The position numbers were made by a program, and so were the translations under genes. A stretch of DNA of 64,000 bases, taken from contig CAWIHT010000013.1 in NCBI GenBank assembly GCA_963836085.1, positions 180,825 to 244,824 on the forward strand. The letters run 5' to 3'. This document shows positions 1-10,000 of the stretch, piece by piece (within the stretch, counting starts at the first letter, position 1; each line of letters begins with the position of its first letter). Origin of the DNA: JAHEEL01 sp963836085 (GTDB taxonomy: Bacteria > Actinomycetota > Acidimicrobiia > Spongiisociales > UBA5794). The notes under the pieces are model-generated. The model saw nothing but the letters and a program-made list of their open reading frames with translations, searched no databases and had not been told where the DNA came from.

Positions 1-2509
1 ATCGAGCGGTCTCATCCGACGCGAGCGGTAGAGCGCAATCCGTACAAGGGCCTCAGGGCATTTGGTGAGGCCGATGCGGCCGACTTCTTCGGTCGTGAGA
101 GCCTCGTCCGGCGCCTTCTCGCGGTGTCGACTTCGCCACTGACGGCGGTGGTGGGTCCGAGCGGCTCGGGCAAGTCGAGTGTGGTGCGTGCCGGTCTCAT
201 CCCGGCCCTGCGCTCCGGAGGCCCCGACGCGCCGGACGGATGGACAATCACCACGTTGATACCCGGCCGGTATCCGTTTGCGGAGTTGGACGCTGCACTG
301 AGCCGGACGACGGGTTCGACGAACGGCGGCAGCGACCCGTCCGACGACTCGTCGATCGCGCGTTCGGTACTCCGGTGCCTGCCGACCGAAGCTGGCATCA
401 TGTTGCTGGTCATCGACCAGTTCGAAGAACTCTTCACCCTCACCGACGAACCGACGCGACGGGCGTTCCTGCGAAATCTCGCGACCGCAGTTGACGATCC
501 GCGCGGGAGAATCAGGGTGCTGTTGACGGTGCGGGCGACTTCTACGACCGGCCCCTGCTGTACCCCGAATTCGCCGAGCTCTTCACCGAGAACATCGTCA
601 ACGTCATCCCGTTGATCCCGGCCGAGATCGAGGCAGCTGCCGTCGGGCCGGCGCAACAGGTCGGGGTAGGGCTGGCCCCCGACCTCCTGGCTCAGTTGGT
701 ATCTGACATGACGAATCAACCAGGCGCATTGCCGCTCTTTCAGTTCACCCTTACCGAACTGTTCGAGGAGCGCGACGACTCGACGATGACCCTCGATGGA
801 TACCAGCGCATCGGGGGACTTGCCGGTGCACTGAGCCGAAGGGCCGATGCGGTGTACGCATCGCTCGAGTCCGAGGAGCAGGAAATCGCCGCGACGTCCT
901 CCTCCGCCTCGTCAAACCGACAGACGATCGCTACACGCGCCGACCGGTCCCGGTTCTCGACCTCGAGCGGTTGGGAGACGTCGTCCTCGTCTCGGCGGTG
1001 TTGAATCGACTCGGTGAGGAACGGCTCCTGACTTTCGGCCGGGACTCACAGAACGGCGCGGCAACCGTTGAGGTATCCCACGAGGCCTTGCTGGACGGGT
1101 GGGGCCGACTTGCAATCTGGCTCGATGACGCACGGGCAGACCTGGCGCAACTCGACGCGTTGATGGCAAGCGCCGCGGAATGGGAAGCTGCCAGGCGTGA
1201 TCCCGGGTACCTGCTGGGCGGCGCACGACTGAGCGACTACGAATCATGGCGACATACCTCGATGATGACGCTACCTCCCAGCGCAGAGGCCTATCTCGCC
1301 GGGAGCGTCAGCGCACGCCGAGAAGCCGAGACTGCCGACGCCGAGCGTGTCGCGAGGGAGGCCGCAGCAACCAAGCGGGCACGCGTGCGACTGTGGGGCA
1401 TGATCGCTGCTGTGGCGACACTTGTCGCTGTTGTCACTTTCGCGGTGCTTGTTTCGATAGCGAATCGACCTCCAACAGTTGCATTCCTCTTTGACGGGGA
1501 CGAAACCGGGGGCTGGGGTGGTCAGATGCTTGCTGGAGTAGATCTCGCTGAAGCGGAGTACGGGCTCGACGTCGCAGTGAAGACGTCAAGTGAATTCGGC
1601 GTCCCATACGAGGTGGAGAGTGTCATTGAGTCGGGTCCCAGTCTCGTTATCAACGGCATGGCGTCGTCGATGGCGGGCGAGGCCGGCGACATCGAGATCG
1701 CTCATCCCGAGATCCACTTCGTGCATCCGGACGTTGGTCAGCGCCTGGACCAATCGGAAATCGAAGCGAATCCACACATCTCATTCCCGATCTTCCCGGT
1801 GCACGAGGGCTCGTTTCTTGTTGGCGTCGCTGCGGCGCGCGTGACCACCACGGGAGTGGTCGGGTTCATCGGGGGGATGGATACCCCCTTGATCCGCGAA
1901 TTCGAGGGCGGGTTCGCCGCGGGTGTCGACTACGTCGCCCGTGAGAGTGGGACTGAGATCGAGGTGCTGGTTGACTATCTCGCACCCTGGCCTTGGCTCG
2001 ACCCCGGCGCCTTTACGATTCCATCTCTTGCCTTCGAGGTTGCCACCGAAATGCACGCGGCCAACGCTGACGTCATCCACACGGCGGCGGGAGGGTCAGG
2101 ATTTGGTGCTGTGGTGGCGGCACGGATGTCATCGCTCGAAACCGGAATCCACCGATGGCACATCGGAGTCGATCAGGACGAATTCAAGATGTACGAAGCG
2201 ATGGGGGATGAGCAGCTTGGACCGATCAAGGCCGTCGACGTGCTGCCGCACATCCTCACATCGATAGAGAAGAGGGTCGGTGTCGCGGTGTATGACGCGC
2301 TCGGGGATTATCAAAACGGGGTGTTCATATCTGGAATTCGCGAATACGGTCTTGCCGAGGACGGTGTGGGCTATGCAACCAGCGGAGGCCACGTTGATAG
2401 CCTCATTCCCGAGCTCGAGAGGCTCAAGCAGTTGATCGTCGACGGCGAGATCGAAGTGCCGCACTACCCGGCTGGATACCAGCCCCCAGGGTTCGACGAG
2501 GAGGCCTAG
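1..2509 (+). CDS. STAND-type NTPase fused to a BMP/PnrA-like ligand-binding domain (5' partial, two frameshifts)
   Basis: The reading frame is already open at base 1, so the N-terminus lies outside the window. It begins with the NPYKGLRAF and FFGRE motifs typical of nSTAND1 NTPases, followed by a Walker A (GPSGSGKSS, about 151-177) and a Walker B-like LLVIDQFEELF. A hydrophobic helix (about 1400-1460, WGMIAAVATLVAVV) follows. The last 340 residues resemble BMP-family/PnrA substrate-binding proteins (FLFDGDETGGWGG, GFIGGMDTPLIREFEGGF, VIHTAAGGSG). Single-base frameshifts near 537 and 887 break the frame; correcting both restores continuous family-like sequence, so sequencing error is likely. 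The topology would put the NTPase in the cytosol and the ligand domain outside. Related proteins often carry an N-terminal SARP/BTAD domain, which cannot be seen here. Confidence 0.8.
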
Positions 2510-2562
2510 GCAGTTCGTTCCACGAGCCCGAAGCGGCAGATCGAGACCCGGGATGCTCGGCG

Positions 2563-3325
2563 TCAGGATCCTGCGGGCTTTCCAGATCTGCTCGGCGGGC
2601 CAGCGCCTGGCCCACTCGGTCGTCACGAAGGTGTACTCCGTCTTCGCGTCTTCTGCGGGGCGCGGTTCGATCAGATCGACGACTTCGAACCCGTTGGCTC
2701 TCAGGAGGCGGATCCACTCCCCGTGGCCGATGTGAAACTCGACGCCGTCGCCGTCTGGCCATTCGAACCGATGCATCCCGAAGTAGTCGCGCAGCATGGT
2801 GGTGTCCGCCGGGACGGTCTCGTCGTCATTCGCGCAGAGCATCAGCAGAGCCGAGTTGCCAAGGAAGACCAGGTCGCCACCCGGTCGCAGCACCCGCGAC
2901 GCCTCCGGAATCCAGCGATACGGATCGGACCAGATCGCGGCGCCGTACTCGGAGAGCACAACGTCAAACGACCCGTCCCGGAACGGGAGATGCTCTGCGA
3001 TGCCGTGGACAAGGGGGAACGGTAGGTCGTGTTCCTCCTGTAGGCGTCTGGCCGTTGACAACTGGGCTGGTGCGTTGTCGAGGCCGACCGGTCGGCCACC
3101 CCGCCGCGCGACCCATGCCGACACGTAGCCGGTGCCACACCCATCCTCCAGGACATCGCGACCGTTGAGATCCGGGAAGAACCCGACATCCGCCTCCGGG
3201 ATTCCCCATAGACCCCATGACGGTTCCGACGACCAGCCACGCTCGCCCGCGGCGGCATATCGGTCGGCCTGGGCGTTCCACGCCGCACGGTTCGCGGCCA
3301 CGTACTCTGGTGTGTCCTTCGCCAT
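2563..3325 (-). CDS. Class I SAM-dependent methyltransferase
   Basis: The protein starts MAKDTPEYVAANRAAWN and has a Rossmann SAM-binding motif I (VLEDGCGTGYVSAW), an acidic motif II (PVGLDNAP) and a post-motif FDVVLSEYGAAIW, so it is a methyltransferase of unknown substrate. I prefer ATG 3325 to the GTG at 3334. The 3' end is uncertain. The frame stays open to 2129, which would overlap the opposite-strand BMP-domain gene by about 380 bases, and the run-on residues do not look like the family. A TGA at 2563-2565 in the adjacent frame, just after WKARRI, would give the usual length if one base is wrong near 2566. The gene is convergent with the STAND-BMP gene. Confidence 0.75.
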
Positions 3326-3565
3326 GGGCAGCACGCTACCAACGAGCAGCCACCGATTCCGTCATCGCTCGACCGGGTGATTCTCCCGGACGCCGTCTGC
3401 GACTCGGAAGCTCCACAGCTGTTCGCACGCCGGGTCGTCTCCCCGCTCTCGTTGTGCCACGGGCGGGTTCAATGGGCTGGATCCCCGGTATCGTTCCGCC
3501 GAACCACCGATCCGGAAGGCCATGATGACAGGATCCGAGCGCACTCCGCCGCGACGCACCGTTGA

Positions 3566-3952
3566 AGGCGGCGCCCGGCATCTCTTCTCCTCGGGCTTGT
3601 TGTCCTCGCGTTCGCTCTGGTCGGATGCGGTGGGGGATCAGACGCACCGCCGCGGGTCGGTCCCGACGCATCTCCCGAGGTCGTCCTCGGTCAAGAACTC
3701 GTCGATCAATCGTGCACCGCCTGCCACGGCAAGGACTACACCGGCGTGAGCGGCTTGGGCACTTCGTTCGTCGACAACGGCTACATCCAGGAACACACCG
3801 ATGCCGAGGTTGCTGCGTTCATCAAAGAAGGGCGTCTCAACGACGCACCAGACAACGTCACCGGCGTCGCCATGCCGCCGTACGGCGGCAACACGCGCCT
3901 GACGGACGACGATCTGGCCGCGATCGCGGCGTTCCTTCGCACACTGCAGTAG
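3566..3952 (+). CDS. Lipoprotein-anchored class I cytochrome c (start region broken)
   Basis: Read in this frame, the sequence gives a hydrophobic stretch ending in a lipobox (LAFALVGC), a short linker, a heme-attachment motif CTACH and a downstream VAMPPYGG whose Met is the likely sixth heme ligand. It ends LAAIAAFLRTLQ at TAG 3950-3952. This is a small monoheme electron carrier attached to the outer face of the membrane. No usable start codon lies in frame: a TGA at 3563-3565 precedes it, while TTG 3562 or ATG 3522/3525 in other frames would reach it with one frameshift. The Ccm operon at 35.3-41.7 kb could mature this protein. Confidence 0.75.
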   Translation, partial: RRRPASLLLGLVVLAFALVGCGGGSDAPPRVGPDASPEVVLGQELVDQSCTACHGKDYTGVSGLGTSFVDNGYIQEHTDAEVAAFIKEGRLNDAPDNVTGVAMPPYGGNTRLTDDDLAAIAAFLRTLQ

Positions 3953-3985
3953 CGGCGTCGGCGGTTCGGCCGTGGCGCGGGCTCG

Positions 3986-5437
3986 CTAGGCCGGTTCCGG
4001 AACTGGGGACTCGTCCCAGACACCGCTTGCGAGATATCGCTCGATCGATGCCGCGGCGACGCGTCCGGCGCCCATCGCGAGGATCACCGTCGCTCCGCCG
4101 GTGACGATGTCCCCGCCGGCGAACACGCCCTGCATCGTGGTGCGTCCTGTCGATTCATCGACCGCCAGCGTTCCCCACCGTGTCTGTTCGAGGCGCGATT
4201 CGGTTGCCGGCAGAAGCGGGTTCGGGGCGTTGCCGATTGCGACGATGACCACGTCCGCCGGCAGGTCGTAGATGTCTCCTTCGATCGGAACAGGGCGCCT
4301 CCGACCCGAGTCGTCCGGTTCGCCGAGTTCCATCCGCTGGAGCCGAACGCCGGTGAGCCAACCTTCGTCACTCCCGAGCAACTCCACGGGGGACACGAGG
4401 AAGTCGAATACGATCCCTTCCTCCTTCGCATGGTGGATCTCCTCGACGCGAGCCGGCATCTCTGCCTCGGTCCGCCGGTAGGCGATCCGGACTTCCTCAG
4501 CACCGAGCCGCAACGGAGTTCGAGCACTGTCCATGGCGGTGTTCCCGCCACCGAACACAACGACGCGTTTCCCGGTGAGATCGAGCACGGGCGTCTCGGC
4601 ATCATCCCGATAGGCACCCATCAAGTTGACGCGGGTCAGGAACTCGTTCGCCGAGTAGACGCCGATGAGGTTCTCGCCGTCGACGTTCAGGAAACGGGGG
4701 AGTCCGGCACCCACGCCGACGAACACGGCGTCGTAGCCCTCATCCGTGAGGAGTTCCTCAACGGTTGTTGTGCGACCGATGATGGCGTTGGTCTCGACTT
4801 CGACTCCCAACGCCTTCAGCCCATCGATCTCGGAGGCGACGATGTCCTTTGGGAGGCGGAATTCCGGTATCCCGTAGACGAGCACACCACCCGGCTGGTG
4901 GAGGGCTTCGAAGATCGTGACCTTGTGGCCGCTCTTCGCAAGATCTGCGGCGCAGGCGAGTCCCGCAGGTCCGCTCCCCACGATGGCGACGCTCTTGCCA
5001 GATGCCTCGACCGGCTCAACAGGCGGTTCGAGGCCGTATCGACGGACCGTGTCGGCAACGTAGCGCTCGAGGTGACCGATCGCGATGGGCTTGTTCTTCT
5101 TGTCCAGGACGCAGGTGCCCTCGCATTGTGCCTCCTGAGGGCAGACCCGGCCGCAGATGGCGGGGAGCAGGCTGTCCATGCGGATGACGTCGGCCGCACC
5201 GCGAATGTCGCCGTTTGCGACTCGTTCGATGAACTGGTCAATCTGGATATTCACCGGGCATCCGTCGATGCACGTCGGGGTCTTGCATTGCAGGCAGCGC
5301 ATCGCCTCGACGGTGGCCTGCTCCGGTGTCAGTCCGTCGTTGACCTCGACGAAGTTGGTGGCTCGAACGAGTGGATCCTGTTCGGGCATCGAGACCCGGT
5401 CGAGCTTGTTCAGCGTCCGGCGAGGCACCTTGATCAC
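3986..5437 (-). CDS. gltA: GltD/NfnB-like NADPH-binding flavoprotein (glutamate synthase small-subunit family, SudA/NfnL type)
   Basis: This is a 483-aa protein. The N-terminal ferredoxin-like part carries two cysteine clusters (CLQCKTPTCIDGCP near residue 49 and CGRVCPQEAQCEGTC near residue 95). It is followed by an FAD-binding motif (VAIVGSGPAGLACAADLAKSG) and an NADPH-binding motif (VVVFGGGNTAMD). It starts with GTG 5437, overlapping the stop of the upstream NfnA-like gene by 4 bases (GTGA). Pairing with that partner, rather than with a large glutamate synthase subunit, points to an NfnAB transhydrogenase or sulfide dehydrogenase SudAB type of complex. The exact electron acceptor cannot be read from the sequence. 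Confidence 0.85.
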   Translation of the reverse strand: MIKVPRRTLNKLDRVSMPEQDPLVRATNFVEVNDGLTPEQATVEAMRCLQCKTPTCIDGCPVNIQIDQFIERVANGDIRGAADVIRMDSLLPAICGRVCPQEAQCEGTCVLDKKNKPIAIGHLERYVADTVRRYGLEPPVEPVEASGKSVAIVGSGPAGLACAADLAKSGHKVTIFEALHQPGGVLVYGIPEFRLPKDIVASEIDGLKALGVEVETNAIIGRTTTVEELLTDEGYDAVFVGVGAGLPRFLNVDGENLIGVYSANEFLTRVNLMGAYRDDAETPVLDLTGKRVVVFGGGNTAMDSARTPLRLGAEEVRIAYRRTEAEMPARVEEIHHAKEEGIVFDFLVSPVELLGSDEGWLTGVRLQRMELGEPDDSGRRRPVPIEGDIYDLPADVVIVAIGNAPNPLLPATESRLEQTRWGTLAVDESTGRTTMQGVFAGGDIVTGGATVILAMGAGRVAAASIERYLASGVWDESPVPEPA

Positions 5438-6323
5438 GGCGCGGCCTCCGTCTCACAGGCACCGCGTACTTCGGCGAGGAGTTGCTCATGGTGCACGGCA
5501 TCGAGCGATTCGAGATCGTCCATTCGCTCTGCCTCGAACGCCCGATACGACGTGTTTCTCCGTTGGAGGAGTTGGAAGTCGACCTGATGGGCGTCGAACT
5601 CGGGGCCGTCGACGCAGGCAAACTTGGTCTCACCACCGACTTCCACCCGGCAGCCACCGCACATGCCGGTTCCATCGACCATGATCGGATTCAGCGATGC
5701 GATGGTCTCGATGCCCTTCGACCGCGTGACCTCGGCAACGGCTCCCATCATCGGCACCGGACCGGTGGCGAATACGACGCCCACGTCTTCTGCTTCGACT
5801 ACATCGGCCAGTGCCTCCGTGACGAACCCCTTCCTCCCGTACGAGCCGTCGTCAGTGCACGGGATCACCTCGATACCGTGAGCCGCCAGATCGATCCTCC
5901 AGCAAGACGTACTCGCGGCTTCGACCGCCAACGATCGCGATGACTCGGTTGCCGGCCTCGACGAGTGCGCGAGCGATGGGATAGGCGATCGCCGTTCCGA
6001 GTCCGCCACCGACGACGACGGCGGTGCCGTACTCCTCGATCTCCGACGCACGACCAAGGGGACCGGCAACGTCCTCGAGGTGATCCCCGGCTTCCAATTC
6101 GCTCATCAGGGTCGTCGTTCGGCCGATCGCCTGGACGAAGAGGGTGATCGATCCGGCCGTCGGGATCCGACTCGGCGATCGTCAACGGGATGCGTTCACC
6201 GTTGGGCGTGACCCGTACGATCACGAACTGGCCCGCTTGATGCTTCCTCGCGATCTTCGGCGCCGCAACGACGATCCGACGGACGTCGGGCGCAATGGAT
6301 TCTGCTTCGATGATCACGTACAT
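5434..6323 (-). CDS. NfnA/SudB-like FAD/NAD-binding and [2Fe-2S] subunit (two frameshifts)
   Basis: This belongs to the dihydroorotate dehydrogenase PyrK / sulfide dehydrogenase beta / NfnA family. Three consecutive pieces in three frames join into one protein: a FAD-binding barrel (QAGQFVIVRV, ERIPLTIAESD), an NAD-binding fold (AVVVGGGLGTAIAYPIA) and a C-terminal [2Fe-2S] site (DGTGMCGGCRVEVGG followed by a further Cys). Frameshifts lie near 6143 and 5893. ATG 6323 is preferred because GGAGG at 6329-6333 sits at good spacing; the GTG at 6329 overlaps that ribosome-binding site. It is translationally coupled to the GltA-like subunit. The breaks are probably sequence errors, since all domains are otherwise conserved. 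Confidence 0.8.
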
Positions 6324-6506
6324 CGCCACCTCCGTTTTCCAGTGTGGATCACACCTTCGTTCGTGGGTAGGGCCGATAGACGGGATCGGCCGTCAACTCC
6401 GCCTCAGTCTCCTGCAGTGACGATCCATGATCAGATCCGGACGTTCGACCCTTCCCGGCCACGGCTCTAGGCGATACGCTGACGCGGACACTTGAGGAGG
6501 TACGAG

Positions 6507-6950
6507 GTGGAAGGTTGGCATCCAACAGTCATCGTCGTCGGGGTCGATGGTTCCGAAGCTGCCATCGACGCGGTCCGGGTCGCGGTGGACGTCGCCTTGG
6601 CGCGGTCCGCAAAGCTCTACATCGTCACCGTCGTCCGTCCGCCCGAAGGCTGGTGGGGCATTGTCGGGGCGCCCCCGACTGCTGAGGCCCTCGGCGATTC
6701 GCTGTCGAACGCCCAACGCGACGTTCTCGACCGGGCGCTCAGGGCGGTCGACCTCACCGGCATCGACTACGAAACGCAGGAGGAGATCGGCGAGCCGTCC
6801 ACACGGCTCATCGACGTCTGCAAGCGGGTCGATGCCGACGTCCTCGTCGTCGGCCGCCGCGGCGCAGGACGACTGAAGCGGATGATCGTTGGATCTGTCG
6901 CGAGCCACGTGATCCACGATGCCCCATGCCCCGTGCTGGTCGTGCCGTAG
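6507..6950 (+). CDS. Universal stress protein, UspA family
   Basis: The protein is 147 aa with a single Usp domain. It starts VEGWHPTVIVVGVDGSEAAI and has the C-terminal ATP-binding pattern GxxGx9GS (VVGRRGAGRLKRMIVGSVAS) followed by HDAPCPVLVVP, so it is the nucleotide-binding subtype. GTG 6507 is chosen because GAGGAGG at 6494-6500 is well spaced upstream; an in-frame TTG at 6492 would lie ahead of that site. It is a single gene followed by hairpins. Usp proteins are cytoplasmic stress or starvation factors; the precise role is unknown. Confidence 0.88.
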   Translation: MEGWHPTVIVVGVDGSEAAIDAVRVAVDVALARSAKLYIVTVVRPPEGWWGIVGAPPTAEALGDSLSNAQRDVLDRALRAVDLTGIDYETQEEIGEPSTRLIDVCKRVDADVLVVGRRGAGRLKRMIVGSVASHVIHDAPCPVLVVP

Positions 6951-6980
6951 GGGGGTCGCCGGTTGCCGGTCGCCAGTCGG

Positions 6981-7005
6981 ATTCCTTCCCCTGAAGGGGA
7001 GGAAT
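6981..7005. terminator. Hairpin after the universal stress gene
   Basis: An inverted repeat (ATTCC plus TCCCC pairing with GGGGA plus GGAAT, one bulged T, TGA-type loop) sits about 30 bases after the Usp stop codon. A second hairpin (CTCCGGCC / GGCCGAG) follows at about 7032-7049. There is no T-run, so the terminator role is inferred from position. Confidence 0.4.
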
Positions 7006-7088
7006 CGGCATAGCTCCTCAGCTCCTCCGCTCTCCGGCCGAAGGCCGAGGAGGTAGTCTCGCGACATCACCAAGCGGGGGACCGGTAG

Positions 7089-10000
7089 ATGAGTCGTTCC
7101 GATGCTCTCGAGGCATTCGCCAGGGCCTACACGAGGCGGATACCCGAGGATGAGGCGCCGCCGATTGACAGCGACCAACTCGAGGCGACGGTCGAACACC
7201 TCTTCGCCTTCGCCGATGAGCGGAGGAGAGCGCCTCTCGCCCTTCGGATCTTCGACCCGACCATCGAGAGCTGCGGATATGAAGTCCCCGGATCGGTGGT
7301 CGAAATCGTCATCGATGATATGCCGTTCCTCATCGACTCGGTCACGAGTCTGATCGGGAGCCTCGGCTACACCATCGTTCGCCACTACCACCCGGTGGTT
7401 GGGACGACGCGAGATGCATCGGGTGCGCTGGTCGGGGTCGGCCCCGGCAAGGACGCCGATCACCGTGAATCGATCCAGCACTACGAACTCGCCGAAGCCC
7501 TCAACGAGGAACAGCGGGCGGAACTCGAAAACAGAATCCACAGAACGCTCGAAGAGGTCGTCGCCACCGTTCGGGACTTCGAGCCGATGCGGTTCGCGGT
7601 GCGCCGCATGGCGCACTATGTGTTCGAAGACGGCGCGGCCTTTGACTCGGCCGATGTCGACGAGGCGGTGGCGTTCCTCGAGTGGCTTCTCGACGACAAC
7701 TTCATCCTGCTCGGCTACCGCGAGTACCGGATCGCGGACGAGGGTGATGGACCGGTCATCGTCACCGATGCCGAATCGGGGTTCGGGATTCTGGCGGACG
7801 GTACGACGAGCCGCTTCGCCGAACCGGTACCGCTTGCGTCACTGCCGCAGGATCTTCGGGAGCGCTACGAGCACGGCCGCCAACTCGTCATCTCGAAGAC
7901 CAACAGTCAGTCCACGATCCACCGCGAAGCGAGGATGGACTACGTGGGTGTGCGTCGCGTCAACCCGGATGGGTCTCCGCGGGGTGAGGCACGACTCGTC
8001 GGACTGTTCACCTCCAAGGCCTACATGGAATCGTCGGCGACGATCCCGATCCTTCGCAGGAAGCTGCGCACCATCCTCGAGGAGGAAGATCTCCTTCCCG
8101 GTTCTCACGACTACAAGGTGATCACGCAGATCTTCGAGTCGTTCCCGAAGGACGAGTTGTTCAGCATCGGCGAGGAAGACCTGCGGTCCAGCCTCCTTGG
8201 TCTCCTCGAGGCTGAGGAGCATCAGCACGTGCGGCTGTTCGTCCGAAGAGACGTCCTGCATCGCAACATCTCGATTCTGGTGGTTGTCCCGCGTGACCGC
8301 TTCGACGCGAACCTGAGACGAAACCTCCAGGACCTCTTCCTTCAGCGATACGACGGGGTGTCGGTCGACTACCAACTGACGCTCGGCGAGACCGGTGACG
8401 CCCGGATCCACTTCACCGTGTGGGTGGAGGGGTCGATCCCCGAGGTTCCATTCGAGGGTCTTGAGCGCGACGTCTACGCCTTGACGCGGACGTGGGAAGA
8501 CCGAGTCGCAGCGGTGTTGGCTCGAACACGAGAATCAGCGACTGCGCGGGCGATGATCGATGCTCACGCACGGCGCTATCCGTCTTCGTTCCGAGCAGCG
8601 ACTGCCCTCGGCGAAGCGGCGCACTCGGTCGCTGATGTCGAGGCGCTCCTGACGACCGACGACCGCATTCGCGTGGGCATTCACAACGAGGACGTATCGG
8701 AAGATCCGCTCACCCGCATCGTGGTGTACAGCCGCGATGGGAAGCTCGACCTCTCCGAGATGCTGCCGCTCGTCGAGAATCTCGGACTCAGGGTGATCGA
8801 AGAGATCCCGACAAGCCTCTCCGGCGAGGATGATGGGGACGACCTGTATGCCCACGATTTCGGGGTTGTGGGATTCGACGGGAGCCCCCTCGATGTCGCC
8901 GAGTGCGGCGCAAGAGTTGCCGCCGCTCTGACCGCCACGCTGACGGGGGAGAGCGAGTCGGACGGCCTCAGCCGACTCCTGGTCCTCAGCGACCTCGACC
9001 ACCGCCGCATCCACATCCTTCGCGCCTATCGGTCCTACTGGCATCTCGTGAATCCGGCGTTTTCGAAACCGTACGTCGCGAAGGCCTTTGCCGCACACCC
9101 CGACATCGCCCGCGACCTCGTCAGGCTGTTCGAGGCCCGGTTCGATCCAGCATCGGACGGCGATGCCGAAGCGCCGCTACGAGCGTCGATCCTCGAACGC
9201 CTCGAGGCGGTTGGTTCGCTCGACGAAGACCGAATCCTTCGGGGTTTTCTCGGACTCATCGACGCGACGGCACGAACGAATGCCTATCTCGGCAACGGCA
9301 CGCTCGCATTCAAGCTCGTCTCGAATCTCGTCCCGGATGTCCCCGAACCTCGGCCGTTGTACGAGATCTTCGTCTTCGCTCCTGAGGTCGCCGGCATCCA
9401 TCTGAGAGGAGGGCCGGTGGCGCGCGGTGGCATCCGATGGTCGATCCGACGCGAGGACTACCGCACCGAAGTACTCGGCCTCATGAAGGCCCAGATGACG
9501 AAGAACGTCGTCATCGTTCCAACCGGGGCGAAGGGCGGTTTCGTCGTTCGCCGCGTCGCCGATCCCGCGGTCGGGCCGACGATGGAAGAGGTGAAAGCGG
9601 CCTACGAGATCTTCATCCGATCGCTCCTCGACGTGACCGACAACCTGGAAGCCGGCCAGGTGGTGCACCCGCCTGGAGTCCGCACGCACGACGGCGACGA
9701 CCCCTACTTCGTCGTCGCTGCGGATCGAGGCACGGCCACGTTCTCCGACACGGCGAACGGCATCGCCACCGCGGGTGAATTCTGGATGGATGACGCCTTC
9801 GCTTCCGGAGGCTCATCCGGATACGACCACAAGGCACTCGGCATCACCGCTCGGGGTGCCTGGGAGTCAGTGCGGCGGCACTTCGCCGAACTCGATGTGG
9901 ACATCCAGGCTGACCCGATCACCGTCATCGGCGTCGGAGACATGTCCGGGGACGTCTTCGGCAACGGCATGCTCCTGTCGCGAAGCATCAAGCTGGTCGC

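Noticed and set aside
3562..4104. 180-codon plus-strand frame overlapping the cytochrome c gene
   Set aside because: The product is Arg-rich, while the other frame carries the lipobox, CTACH and Met ligand of a cytochrome.
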